Shown: piece by piece, positions 40,682 through 50,309 of the stretch
Layout of the letters: each line of letters opens with the position of its first letter
Numbering within the stretch: position 1 is the stretch's first letter
NCBI RefSeq assembly: GCF_910592395.1
Contig: NC_088322.1
Span: 312,001 to 376,000, forward strand
Direction of reading: 5' to 3'
Length of the DNA stretch: 64,000 bases
Source of the DNA: Lineus longissimus
Lineage: Eukaryota; Nemertea; Pilidiophora; Heteronemertea; Lineidae
Notes under the pieces: model-generated
What the model was told of the DNA's origin: nothing
Databases searched by the model: none
What the model saw: only the letters and a program-made list of their open reading frames with translations
Position numbers and translations under genes: made by a program

Positions 40682-43600
40682 GTTTGAATCGCTGTAATCT
40701 ATGTAGCCTTCATAATACATTCCAAATGGTAAGGTGCTTATTCCATCTTCAAGTATGAACCTCTTGTCATCAAAAGGACTGTGGCTTTTTTTGTCAACTT
40801 CTTCCAAATAGATTTGGTGTTTATCTGATCTTAAGTGTCTCATCTTGTGGTAAAATGACCTACTCTTTTCAAGACAATCAACATAGTCATCAAATGAGAT
40901 ATTTCTCCTTACTACATTCTTGGCAATACCCTTCAATTTCTTAGAATCGTAATCTTTTGTCGATCCTTGCTCTCCAGACATAGTCTTGGTCCTGTAAGCG
41001 TACATCTTACTTCTCAGGGCAATGAATTCAGTCATCTCTACTCCTCCTAGCTCATCCTTAAAGTAGCCTGGTACCTTCTTCTTACTGGTGTCATAGAGTG
41101 TATGATCTTTTGGATAATTACTGAAGTCAAAATAGTGTTTCAACTCCTTTAAGTCTTTAGTTAAGTCATCAGTATTAATGTTAAGTACAAAGGAATCTGT
41201 ATCTAGATACAGTAGTTCAATATTTTTCTCACCAAAGTACGGTTGAAGAACTTCATAATAGAATTCATACATTAATAATTTAGACAATTCAAGTACTGAA
41301 GCTCCTATGTAGATTGGTTTGTTGAATTTCATTGATGTTTTCCTCATGCTAATAGCAGCATTATGTTCGTCAAATACGCATATCGATGAAAACCTGGGAT
41401 TGGCCATTACATTCCTGGCTCTCTCCCCGTCCGATACAAATTCAATTTCAACCCTGTTCCTTACATTCTCACAAGTTTTTCCATAGAACGCATTGTTCAT
41501 CAGTTTAAAATAGTCTTTCTCAAAATCAGTCTTAGAGTCCATACGTCTTTTAGTGTTAAAATCAATGTATGGTGCTAACCACTTTGATTGTTTAAAGCTT
41601 ATCACTGAATGAACCCTCTTAAGTACCATTCCGTGCTTGAGATAAAATTGTAGCATTTTGTAATGCACTATGTAATTAGTTTTATCCTTTTGTGTTAGTA
41701 TTAGTTTCTCTACATTTGATCTTTTATCATCACCCAGTAACTCTCTCTGGTAAGGACTTAATTCATCATCTTCAATAAAGAGAGATTCGGGACAGAATGG
41801 AAAGTTCCTTGACTTAAATTTAATATTTCCTGGATACTCCAAATCAACCTGTAAGAAGTAGCCTACTTCACTATCACTTGGAATTGCCATAATCTGCTCT
41901 TTACTGATAACATTCATGTTAAGTCGAGCTTTGCTCTCGGGACCTTGTCCTAGTCGGACTTTGTCCTGAGAGCATAGCTCGAGTGGATCAATATCTATCA
42001 TTTCAAAACTACCATAGGGTTGAGGTTCCATCATGGACCAGCCGTAGAGATTATTTGCGTCTACGTAGAGTAGTTTGTGGTGTTCATCTGCCTTGACATG
42101 TCTTGTTCCCATAACACCCGAAATTCCACCTCGTATTGCTTTCTCAAAAGTAAGTAAGATGTTGGTATCAGTCAGTAGTTCTAGGTTTATTCCTGTGTAC
42201 TTCAAACCAGCTTGCCAGGTTAGGCCTGGTGCCGAGTAACAGTGACAGGGATCTATCTGAAAGTAGTTCAAATTGACATCCCTGAATTTCTCAAATAAAT
42301 CAGCTAAAAGGATCACATCAGTTTTGAGGTAGAGGTCAATGAACTCACCGTGATTCCTGATCTTGAAATGATCCCATATTACCTTAGCCTCATCATAGGC
42401 AGAATCAGGTGCCATTTCATTTTTCAATTCGTCAAAAAACATAGACTTTTCTAGGTAAGTAACATTGTAGCTTTCATGTGATGTGTAAAAAGAGTAAGGT
42501 ACTGAACCCTTCTTCCTCAATAGCTTAAAGTCAGTGGTATTTGGGAACAGCTGTCTGGTAATTTTAAAATCATCATCCAACATTGATTTGGTTATGTTGT
42601 CTAAACTGGACTGCAGGAATCTGTACGAGTCCAAAAACCTGAAACAACCGAACTGAAATGAAATGTATTCCTCTGATGTTTTGGCAAGTATTTTCAGTTT
42701 CTTGTACTTCGGTAGCTTATTCATTAATTCTTTAATAAATAAGTGAGAATCGTAATTACTGAGATTGTGAAAAAACACTGGAACAAACATAGCTTTCTTT
42801 TCATTCAAATTACACGAGTTGTGAGCAGCACCTCGATATCTACCACAGTAGTGATCATGATCCTTGACCTTGTCATAACCCAAAGGTTGATTACAATAGT
42901 AACAATGTGTTTCTAATTGATATTTATGCCAGTCTTCATCTGTCATTGTTAGAGGAAAGTTACAGTTCAATAAATTGGAGAATTGTTCTTCCATCCTGAT
43001 TAACCAATTACAGAACACATCTACAACATCAGCACCCCTGTGAGACACATACTGGCTACTGTAAAGGTGTGTGTAGTCTGAGTGAACATAAACACCAACA
43101 GCTGATGCATTTTGTTTAAAAAGTTTCTTTGAACTCGGTTCTTTCATCATAGGTGGCTCTACTGATACTACTGGTATGTTGCCTTCGGCAGAAGAACAAG
43201 GTTCGCTTATCGCTTCGAAATCAGCATAGATCACAAACGGAACTCTATTTTTGAATGAGTGTTTTTCAAATTTAATTTGTGACCATTTACTGTTAGGTGT
43301 AGGCAAAGTAATCTTACAGTAATCGTGTTCTCCACATTTCTTTTTATGTTTATCTAGTGTTGACTTCCTGTAAAAGTAATTCATGCATCTCCTGCAAAGA
43401 TACACTCTATGAGCTAGTGTCCTGAAGAAAAGATTGATGTCTCTTATGTACATGAAATGGTCCTTGAAATACAACAGATCGATGACATCATCATCATCAT
43501 AATTCTTGGACAGGTAGAGAGGTTCTAGTTTTGCCTCACAGGTGCTCTTAGCCCATTCGTTCTCTAACTTGAACACATTAATCTTGAGATTATTATCACT

Positions 43601-44557
43601 CTCTATCTTAGGGATATCCTTTTGAATACATACAGGAAATGATTTGATTTGTACTCCGTACTGAGAGCAGAGCTCGATTTTGATATCAGTAGTTTTCGAA
43701 CTCTGTTCTCGTGACGAAGTCATTTCTAGCATATCGGTAGTGATATTGAATGTACTCTCGAGCTCTGCTCTCAGGACAAAGTCCGTCTCTGGATTTTCTT
43801 TCAGATATTTAGCGGCCAATAAAGACCAGAGAAAACATTTATTGTCATTTGATTCCACATTTATTACTGCTTTTGTTTTAAATGGTAATTTAGTGTAATG
43901 ACCACCTTTACACCTCTTGTAAGAACAGATGGTCATGTTACAAGACTCTATTTTATTTAAAGTAAGTCCAGAACCTTGAAAGTACCTTTCCTCAATCTGT
44001 GTCTTAATGTAGTTTAACTGGTTGGTTATGGCATAAATTGCCTGGTTCCTTGAAATTATGCTTTCCATTGGAGACTGTATGGGGTGTGTTACACTTTCAC
44101 CCTGACGATCAATGCTCTGCTCTTCGACCAAAGGTCGATCAAACTGAGCAAATACTGATATGCTAATTTTGTGATGGTAATCATTGAGTTGAAATAATAC
44201 CTCCTCTAATTTATCTCTGTATTCATACACTTGTTTAGCTTCTCTGTCAATCTTCAAACTAATGGTGACTACAGGCTTTCCAAATTGTTTTACTATTTCT
44301 ATTCCACTCACTTTCTTTATGCCATCTAGCTCATTTTCCTCAAATGCAAGTTTCTTATCCATAGTTTTAGGGATCAGTGATGGGGCTCGGGGTTGAGCAA
44401 TAGGGACATAATCCGGATTTAATTTACTTAAGTGACCTTTGGTTCTCCTGTGAATGGCCATATTATTGTATGATATGTACTTGTCACATGTAGTGCAAAG
44501 TATTTTCTGATTCTTATCAGTCATTCTATTTATTAGATTAAAATTTATTAAATTCAA
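40673..44557 (-). CDS. POLB: Protein-primed family-B DNA polymerase
   Basis: An intact 1294-aa protein. A C2H2 finger lies near the N-terminus (CTTCDKYISYNNMAIHRRTKGH). The middle has a cysteine/histidine cluster (CYYCNQPLGYDKVKDHDHYC), typical of Polinton and related PolB. Exonuclease motifs include PFVIYADFEAI and DLYLKTDVILLADLF. Polymerase motifs: LLYVDANNLYGWSM (motif A), KLMNNAFYGKTCENVRNR (motif B), ELLYLDTDSFVLNI (motif C, DTDS). Four hairpin units add in-frame peptides: DFVLRAELE, SREQSSK, IELCSQYG and LELCSQDKVRLGQGPESKAR, between folded blocks. It replicates the element with a terminal protein primer. The gene starts 23 bp from the divergent 343-aa gene. Confidence 0.93.
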   Translation of the reverse strand: MNLINFNLINRMTDKNQKILCTTCDKYISYNNMAIHRRTKGHLSKLNPDYVPIAQPRAPSLIPKTMDKKLAFEENELDGIKKVSGIEIVKQFGKPVVTISLKIDREAKQVYEYRDKLEEVLFQLNDYHHKISISVFAQFDRPLVEEQSIDRQGESVTHPIQSPMESIISRNQAIYAITNQLNYIKTQIEERYFQGSGLTLNKIESCNMTICSYKRCKGGHYTKLPFKTKAVINVESNDNKCFLWSLLAAKYLKENPETDFVLRAELESTFNITTDMLEMTSSREQSSKTTDIKIELCSQYGVQIKSFPVCIQKDIPKIESDNNLKINVFKLENEWAKSTCEAKLEPLYLSKNYDDDDVIDLLYFKDHFMYIRDINLFFRTLAHRVYLCRRCMNYFYRKSTLDKHKKKCGEHDYCKITLPTPNSKWSQIKFEKHSFKNRVPFVIYADFEAISEPCSSAEGNIPVVSVEPPMMKEPSSKKLFKQNASAVGVYVHSDYTHLYSSQYVSHRGADVVDVFCNWLIRMEEQFSNLLNCNFPLTMTDEDWHKYQLETHCYYCNQPLGYDKVKDHDHYCGRYRGAAHNSCNLNEKKAMFVPVFFHNLSNYDSHLFIKELMNKLPKYKKLKILAKTSEEYISFQFGCFRFLDSYRFLQSSLDNITKSMLDDDFKITRQLFPNTTDFKLLRKKGSVPYSFYTSHESYNVTYLEKSMFFDELKNEMAPDSAYDEAKVIWDHFKIRNHGEFIDLYLKTDVILLADLFEKFRDVNLNYFQIDPCHCYSAPGLTWQAGLKYTGINLELLTDTNILLTFEKAIRGGISGVMGTRHVKADEHHKLLYVDANNLYGWSMMEPQPYGSFEMIDIDPLELCSQDKVRLGQGPESKARLNMNVISKEQIMAIPSDSEVGYFLQVDLEYPGNIKFKSRNFPFCPESLFIEDDELSPYQRELLGDDKRSNVEKLILTQKDKTNYIVHYKMLQFYLKHGMVLKRVHSVISFKQSKWLAPYIDFNTKRRMDSKTDFEKDYFKLMNNAFYGKTCENVRNRVEIEFVSDGERARNVMANPRFSSICVFDEHNAAISMRKTSMKFNKPIYIGASVLELSKLLMYEFYYEVLQPYFGEKNIELLYLDTDSFVLNINTDDLTKDLKELKHYFDFSNYPKDHTLYDTSKKKVPGYFKDELGGVEMTEFIALRSKMYAYRTKTMSGEQGSTKDYDSKKLKGIAKNVVRRNISFDDYVDCLEKSRSFYHKMRHLRSDKHQIYLEEVDKKSHSPFDDKRFILEDGISTLPFGMYYEGYIDYSDSNFA
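41923..41984. repeat. Inverted pair of double-hairpin units inside polB
   Basis: One forward unit (loop TTT) directly abuts one reversed unit, so the 60 bp can fold into one long foldback. It lies between motif A and the next conserved block. Confidence 0.9.
43660..43786. repeat. Three hairpin units inside polB in three frames
   Basis: Half a reversed unit at 43661-43680, a GAAC/GTTC unit at 43697-43725 and a GAGC/GCTC unit at 43757-43786, translated as ELCSQ, SREQSS and DFVLRAELE respectively. Confidence 0.9.
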
Positions 44558-44580
44558 TAAATCTCTTGAATTAAATAGAA

Positions 44581-45693
44581 ATGGACTTCATAATCAATGA
44601 ACAAGAATGTAATGAAGCCAAATTTGAGTACTACTTAACAGACCAATTAGACATAAAATCCATTACTTTGAAATCGATAACCTTTTACAATTCATGGTGG
44701 ACAGGTGATTTTCTACCAGAGGGAGTAAGGATTTTCTCATTTCTAGTCGAAATAACCAGAATTACAACACATGAGCCCTTAGATAAACAATTATGGTGTA
44801 GGACATTATTTGCTCCTGGACTTGAAACAGATACACTTGAAAAGGAAGTCATGAAAATTTGCGAACGGCATTTGGAAAATGATTCTACCACAACTAAAGA
44901 CACCATTACTCAATACACATTTCCATACTCTCGACATTTTAGTTTAAGTGAGTTTTGTGAGGTATGGCAAAAATACATAAAAGAAATTGGAATTAGCCAT
45001 GTGAAAATTTACTGTGATAACAATAATTACATAACCCTTGAACTTACAGAGGATAAAGAGTACCCTCTGAAAGTGGACAAGTTAGATAAAAATGAAAAAA
45101 TCAAGATTGAGAGAAACACAGAAGGTTTTCAAATAAGCAAAACCATAAGAGAGGTGATAGAAAAACAGCTCACAGTGGTGAATGAGTGGTTTGGCTTTAA
45201 GCAAACTAAATTCACCAAGAAAGGAAAATACTACTCCACAAGACCACTCAACTTTTACAGGAAATATCTATTCCTGCAAGCTAATTTGGTTGACAAAGCT
45301 AAGACCCTCTACAACAATAAACCATCTAACATTTTCTGCATCATACCTGTAGAAGATGGTGACCAAATAAAAATGCAGCGATACGAACCGAATAGTAAGA
45401 AAACGATAAATAAGTGTACTAATCACATAAAATTCGAAATCACTGATGAGAATGGTAAGCTAGTTAATTTCAGAGGAACAGAGGTTTTTTTAGAGTTAAG
45501 AATCGAGCTATGCTCTCAGGACGAAGTCCGAATAGAGTTAAACTCTCAGGACAAAGTCCGAATAGAGTTAAACTCTTGTGGTGAAGACAAGCACCTCGGA
45601 CTCGAGCTCTGATCTCAGGACGAAGTCTGACTAGGACAAGGTCCCGAGAACAAAGTTCGACCACCTGATGAGATCATTCCATTAAAGGAATAG
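44581..45693 (+). pseudogene. Second minor-capsid-like protein, C-terminus broken by hairpin units
   Basis: The open frame is 343 aa and stops at 45612. The same frame continues, through one more stop, to PPDEIIPLKE and TAG at 45691-45693, which looks like the original end. The body is beta-rich, starts FIINEQECNEAKFEYYLTDQ and includes KSITFYNSWW and FEITDENGKLVNFRGTEVFLE, resembling penton-type minor capsid proteins and the 255-aa neighbour. After the last strand, five tandem or inverted hairpin units (45502-45661) encode IELCSQDEVR-type repeats; a base change in the fourth unit creates the TGA. A homologous tail (EIIPLK) occurs on the minus strand at 54016-54105. Confidence 0.6.
45502..45661. 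repeat. Array of five double-hairpin units
   Basis: Period about 30 bp. Stem 1 appears as GAGC/GCTC, then twice as GAGT/ACTC, then GAGC with a broken partner, and finally inverted as GAAC/GTTC. Stem 2 is GGAC/GTCC in most. The array lies at the junction of convergent genes. Confidence 0.92.
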
Positions 45694-46240
45694 TACATTT
45701 CTTCTCTTTAACTACAGGTTTAACAAGAGGGTTAATTGATCCCTTCATGACTGCTTCATTCGGACTTTGTCCAGAGAAAAAAGTTCGATTAGGACTTTGT
45801 CCTGAGAGCATAGCTCGATTCAAGCCTGATCGCTGCTCTTTACTTACTTTTTTAGGAAGTTTCTTAAACATAATGAATGCTGCTAAAATAACGGCACCTA
45901 AACCGAGTACATAGACATAAGTATTACTACTAGATTCACGCAGTGATACATCAGTATTTTGAGATTGTGGTTCTTCTTCCTCTACTTCTTCTTCCTCCTT
46001 TTCCACAACTCTGTTTTTTGGTGAGGAGTCCTGTACTTTAAATGTCGTCTTATCCTTTTTTATCCTCTTAAATTCCTTAGATCTTCTACCCAGTTCTCTA
46101 GACCATGCTAATTGTTTCTCTGATCGAGGTTTCTTAGACACTGAAACTTTAGTCGAACTTTGTTCTCGGGACGTAGTCCTAGTCGGACTTTCTCCTGAGA
46201 GCATAGCTCGAGTAGTATCAGTTACAGTTTCAAGTTCCAT
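45674..46240 (-). CDS. Polinton single-pass membrane protein, 188 aa
   Basis: N-terminal hairpin-encoded residues (RAMLSGESPTRTTSREQSST), a basic stretch (KKPRSEKQLAWSRELGRR), an acidic Glu run, one membrane helix (YVYVLGLGAVILAAFIMF), then a basic segment and two more hairpin units translated as RAMLSGQSPNR and FFSGQSPNE. The ending KKCTIPLME overlaps the end of the convergent gene. No family recognised. Confidence 0.55.
   Translation of the reverse strand: MELETVTDTTRAMLSGESPTRTTSREQSSTKVSVSKKPRSEKQLAWSRELGRRSKEFKRIKKDKTTFKVQDSSPKNRVVEKEEEEVEEEEPQSQNTDVSLRESSSNTYVYVLGLGAVILAAFIMFKKLPKKVSKEQRSGLNRAMLSGQSPNRTFFSGQSPNEAVMKGSINPLVKPVVKEKKCTIPLME
45759..45822. repeat. Two double-hairpin units in the 188-aa gene
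   Basis: Inverted units with stems GGAC/GTCC (loop TTT) and GAGC/GCTC (loop ATA); one stem 1 is broken (GAAA/GTTC). Confidence 0.88.
46151..46213. repeat. Inverted pair of double-hairpin units
   Basis: A forward unit with GAAC/GTTC and GGAC/GTCC, immediately followed by a reversed unit with GAGC/GCTC. It encodes the N-terminal region of the 188-aa protein. Confidence 0.9.
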
Positions 46241-46288
46241 TTATCTTGCTCAAATTAATTCGAACTATGTTCTCATAACCAGGTTAAT

Positions 46289-47131
46289 TTAGTCTTCTTT
46301 ATCATCACTACCTGTGATATCTAGACTTTCATCTATTGGTTTGTCACATTCAGAGACAGTCATATTTGGTGTATTAATATTTGATGCAGTCATACTCGAT
46401 GTATTCATAGATGATTCCTCATGACAATGACCTAAAGTAATAAGTGTTGTTGAGGCAAGTGCAGTTAGTGCACCCATTCTCAAACTCAACCATCCAAGCC
46501 ATTTATCCAACTCGTTAGTTATCAAATAATCATTTCTAAGATCATGGTAAAGATCATCTTCATCATCTATTGGTAATAACCACCTTGATAATTTAGTGTA
46601 AGCTTTAATTACTGTCTTACCCAAAGAATCATTAAGTCTGGCAGCCATCTTTGTTTCATACATTCTATGGTGTTTTAAGATTTCTTTTTCATTCATATTA
46701 TCTAAGTCATTAAAAGTTATTTGTTTATTAAGGAAATCCTTGCTTTTACCAGTTGCAACTAGAATCTCTAAGTCTTGTTTGGCTTTAAGGCCACTATCAG
46801 TCAAATAGTTCAAATTTTGTTGATTGCTACTTGAACCTTGTTGATTGCTAGTTGATCCTAGTTGGTAACTAGAATTGACTATTCCTTGACTGGGATTAAC
46901 TATTCCCTGACTAGGAGTAACTAAATTTAAATTATTCAACTGCTTGTTTGAAACTTGTTGATTTGTAGAACAGTTCTGTTGAAAATTAGTTCTGTTTTGT
47001 TGGTAATTACCAGTGTTCTGTTGGTTAGAAGCCCCAACTCGAGCTAAGCTCTCAGGACTCATAACACCAATCTGTTTCATCTGTTGTTCAATCACTGCAG
47101 ATGTCTGACTATTCATTTGCTGATTATTCAT
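46289..47131 (-). CDS. Gln/Asn-rich Polinton protein, 280 aa
   Basis: The N-terminal third is Asn/Gln-rich (SNQQNTGNYQQN ...); the C-terminal half is a more regular domain (AARLNDSLGKTVIKAYTKLS ... LGWLSLRMGALTALASTTL) with one hydrophobic stretch, ending in an acidic Ser/Thr tail. A partial hairpin unit at 47037-47058 gives MSPESLARVG. A degenerate stem-1 hairpin (GAAC-TAT-GTTC, 46258-46268) follows the gene. No family recognised. Confidence 0.5.
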   Translation of the reverse strand: MNNQQMNSQTSAVIEQQMKQIGVMSPESLARVGASNQQNTGNYQQNRTNFQQNCSTNQQVSNKQLNNLNLVTPSQGIVNPSQGIVNSSYQLGSTSNQQGSSSNQQNLNYLTDSGLKAKQDLEILVATGKSKDFLNKQITFNDLDNMNEKEILKHHRMYETKMAARLNDSLGKTVIKAYTKLSRWLLPIDDEDDLYHDLRNDYLITNELDKWLGWLSLRMGALTALASTTLITLGHCHEESSMNTSSMTASNINTPNMTVSECDKPIDESLDITGSDDKED

Positions 47132-47202
47132 TTAAAATTATGGAAAAATGACTGTTAAGTGCAAAATGCTGTTTTCACAACTTTATTGCATCTTAACACT
47201 AG

Positions 47203-47263
47203 ATCGAGCTATGCTCTCAGGACGAAGTCCGGCTCGAGCAGAGCTCTCAGGACGAAGTCCGGC
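47203..47263. repeat. Two tandem double-hairpin units
   Basis: Counterpart of 71-130. The second stem-1 loop is AGA here versus TGT there; the stems are unchanged. Confidence 0.9.
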
Positions 47264-47569
47264 TGGTGTAAACTTAATACTACTGATGCAGTTATTGTCT
47301 CTACCTGCACTGGCACTCAGTAAAACGTCAAACTGCTTGTCAATATCCTGGTCATATTCCTTCTCAACCTTGTAATTCTGGAAGAAAATACTTTGAGTGA
47401 AATCATACCATAATCTCTCCAAATCATTTACTCGCTCCTTGTTGGTTAAAAAAGGTGTAAATATTACATAATCAATTTTCAGCGTTTTAAAGGCTTGGTG
47501 TAAAAATACCTTGTAGTTAATGGTGACCTTGACACCACAGTAATGCAGAAATCTAAGGAAAGCATAGTA

Positions 47570-50309
47570 CAGTACAACCTCCCCCTGCGGACACCTCTGC
47601 CAGGCGGACACCTCTACTTTACGGACACCTCCGCCCAGTCCCGATTTTTACTAAGTCATTTCCACTCTGTAGGGCGGACACCTCTCTATTCCGAATTGCG
47701 GACAGGGCGACGGTCATTTTTTGGCCCGATTCCCTCCCAATTACGGACAGTCGGCAAAATCAATGGCTTCCTGTGTGCGCTTGGATAATCAGATAGGCCT
47801 GAGAGGTGTGATGTTTGCGCAATTAATCAAGGTAATTACCCCATGACACCTTGCTTTTGTATCCTAATCAAGCCGCGGCATTTGTTTAGTCATCTTCTCA
47901 GCTTTTCACTCATTGTCACCTGACAGTGTCAGCGACACTCACAAATCCACGCCGTGTTGTCAATGCTGCGGCGAATAAGCGTGAGTAGAGAAATAAAAAC
48001 AAAAATTAATTGTTGATCAAAGGTGGCCGATGAACTAAAATTGCACGGTTTTTTCACACATCATGGCGTACTGTTGAGATTTTGCAATAAAAAGGGCGCA
48101 TTTTACTCTAGAAATCATTCATTCTCCGAATACCAAAGAAGTCACGTCATTCAACGCAACACCGATCAGTTTACAAGTTCGAGATTTCAACGCAAGATGC
48201 CGACACAGAGCAAACCAAGACCAGCAAGACGGGAACTTCAACTGAAAGACAAGATCAAGTTGATAAAGGCCAAAGACAGCGAGGGGAAGTCATGTCGTCA
48301 ACTTGCTGAGATGTTTGACATCGGGAAGACCCAAGTTTCGACAGTCTTGAAGAGGAAGGCCGAATATCTCGATGCATATGAAGAAAATGCACCAACAGAG
48401 AGGAAGAGGCTCAATGTGTCATCAGAGTTGCAAGATGTTGACGATCTGACTTGGAAATGGTTCCAGCAAGCAAGGTCCCACAGCCTCCCAGTATCCGGAC
48501 CGATGATCCAAGAGATAGCCAGACAGATCGCCCTTGGTTTAGACAAGAAAGACTTCAAGGCATCGAATGGTTGGCTAGAAAAGTGGAAGACCCGGCACAA
48601 CATAAACCAAGTGACAATTTGCGGCGAAAGTGAGAGTGTCGACGACAATATGGTTGATGAATGGAAGAAGAAACTGCCTGAACTGGTTGCCGGCTACGAC
48701 CCGAAAGACATTTTTAACATGGACGAGACTGGCCTATTCTACTGCGCCTTGCCATGTAAAACGCTGAGAGTACGGGGTGACGAATGCAAGGGAGGCAAGA
48801 AATCTAAAGACCGCATCACAGCGTCATTATGCGTCAACCTCGAGGGTGATTTTGAACAGACTCTCATCATTGGAAAGTCGGCCAACCCGAGATGTTTTCG
48901 AAATCTTTCCAAGCGCCACCTGCCAATCGCATGGGAACACAACAAGAAAGCGTGGATGACGGGAGAAATTTTCGGCCGTTGGGTAAAATCATTCAACACC
49001 AGAATGCGACTCCAGGGAAGACACGTCCTGCTCTTCATCGACAATGCCCCGTCACACCCAAAATACTTCAGCCTGTCCAACGTCAAGATAATCTTCCTGC
49101 CAGCCAACACCACGTCCAAGCTTCAGCCCCTCGACCAAGGAATCATCGCTGCAATCAAGAAGAACTACAGACGCCGTCTCCTCCAGGCCGTTCTTCTTCG
49201 AATGGACAAAGAGGAGGACATTTCCAAACTCAGCAAATGCGTGTCTGTCCTTGATGCATGCGAGTGGGTGACGGCCGCAGTTAAAGAAGTCAAGTCCACA
49301 ACGGTTAGAGCGTGTTTTGCCAGGTCCGGCTTTACCGATGATGTTATCGACGAAGATCCAGAGGACAACCTCCCCCTTGCGCAGCTCATCCAAGAGGCTC
49401 AGATTCACTTCGGCATCGACGACATTATGGATGTCGAGGATTACATTGGCTTTGACGGTGATACGGCGGTTACGGATGACGTAATGGAAGGATACGAGCA
49501 GCGTCTTTTAGAGGAATTTCGCACGCCAGCCGCAACTGCAAACGCATTTGTTGACGACCAAGTACGCACTGCAGAAATCGCTGACGATGACGAAAATGAA
49601 ACGGCTGAGCCAGAATGCGAGATCAACTCCAACGCAATGGCTCTTCACTATGCATCGCAACTTCGCCTATTCTGCTTAGATCGGGACTATGGTGACGTGT
49701 TCCAGAACATTCTGAAATCTGAGACCTCACTACAAGAACGCATTTTAGATTCGAAACGGAATGCTAAGCAGACAACATTGGACAGTTTCTTTCGGCATTA
49801 GTGCTTTAGACATAAACTTTGCAATCATCTACCGGTATTGTTACATGATGTTGAATGATATTGAATTTATTCAGAGTGCCTAGGTCTATGCCTGGCTGGG
49901 CCTAAAAGTGCATGTGCTTAATTAAACTACAGAATGCAAAGCTATGTTATGACATTAATTGCAGTTTGAGTTGTTTGTCCCATTGTGCTAATAAAGTCTA
50001 GTGTATGTCCATGTAAAATAAACACGTACAATAATGTTTGAAATAAAACACGAATTGTTCCAATATATTTGTTTGTCATTTTTATTTCATTCTCTCTATA
50101 AAAACATTCCCTCCTGAATGGAAATGAGTTCAATACTTCAGTAAACTACATTGTACTTCCCTCCTGAATGGAAATGAGTTCAATATTTCAGTACTCGAAG
50201 GACTCCACCTGTTGGTCGATTATGGCATAACCTCCCTATTAAGGACACCTCTCTATTAAGGACACCTGGGCCCAGTCCCATGGGTGTCCGCAATAGAGAG
50301 GTTGTACTG
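47570..50309 (+). mobile_element. Tigger (pogo-group) DNA transposon
   Basis: The ends are inverted (CAGTACAACCTC... / ...GAGGTTGTACTG) and flanked by TA at 47568-47569 and 50310-50311. Polinton-1 has the undisturbed site GCATAGTACACTAG at about 428-441. Subterminal CGGACACCTCT motifs recur at both ends. A 50-60 bp direct repeat (CCCTCCTGAATGGAAATGAG at 50107 and 50160) lies near the 3' end. It contains one intact transposase gene. Confidence 0.95.
48023..49801 (+). CDS. Tigger transposase
   Basis: 592 aa in the open frame; the likely start is the ATG at 48197 (MPTQSKPRPARRELQLKDKI), giving 534 aa. In order: a psq/CENP-B-like helix-turn-helix (KDKIKLIKAKDSEGKSCRQLAEMFDIGKTQV), a CENP-B second HTH (PVSGPMIQEIARQIALGL ... 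SNGWLEKWKTRH), and a DDE domain with Asp in FNMDETGLF, Asp in LLFIDNAPSHP and Asp in KLQPLDQGI, with 30 residues between the last two. An acidic tail ends QTTLDSFF, a PIP-box-like motif also seen in pogo-type transposases. The frame is complete, so the copy may be young and potentially active. Confidence 0.92.
   Translation: MADELKLHGFFTHHGVLLRFCNKKGAFYSRNHSFSEYQRSHVIQRNTDQFTSSRFQRKMPTQSKPRPARRELQLKDKIKLIKAKDSEGKSCRQLAEMFDIGKTQVSTVLKRKAEYLDAYEENAPTERKRLNVSSELQDVDDLTWKWFQQARSHSLPVSGPMIQEIARQIALGLDKKDFKASNGWLEKWKTRHNINQVTICGESESVDDNMVDEWKKKLPELVAGYDPKDIFNMDETGLFYCALPCKTLRVRGDECKGGKKSKDRITASLCVNLEGDFEQTLIIGKSANPRCFRNLSKRHLPIAWEHNKKAWMTGEIFGRWVKSFNTRMRLQGRHVLLFIDNAPSHPKYFSLSNVKIIFLPANTTSKLQPLDQGIIAAIKKNYRRRLLQAVLLRMDKEEDISKLSKCVSVLDACEWVTAAVKEVKSTTVRACFARSGFTDDVIDEDPEDNLPLAQLIQEAQIHFGIDDIMDVEDYIGFDGDTAVTDDVMEGYEQRLLEEFRTPAATANAFVDDQVRTAEIADDDENETAEPECEINSNAMALHYASQLRLFCLDRDYGDVFQNILKSETSLQERILDSKRNAKQTTLDSFFRH

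Noticed and set aside
45502-45661. CRISPR-like array (30-bp repeats)
   Set aside because: There are no unique spacers of constant length, units are coding and dispersed in both orientations, and the context is a eukaryotic transposon.
48298-49408. Antisense ORFs across the Tigger transposase
   Set aside because: They are shadows of the transposase frame, which carries the full set of HTH and DDE motifs.
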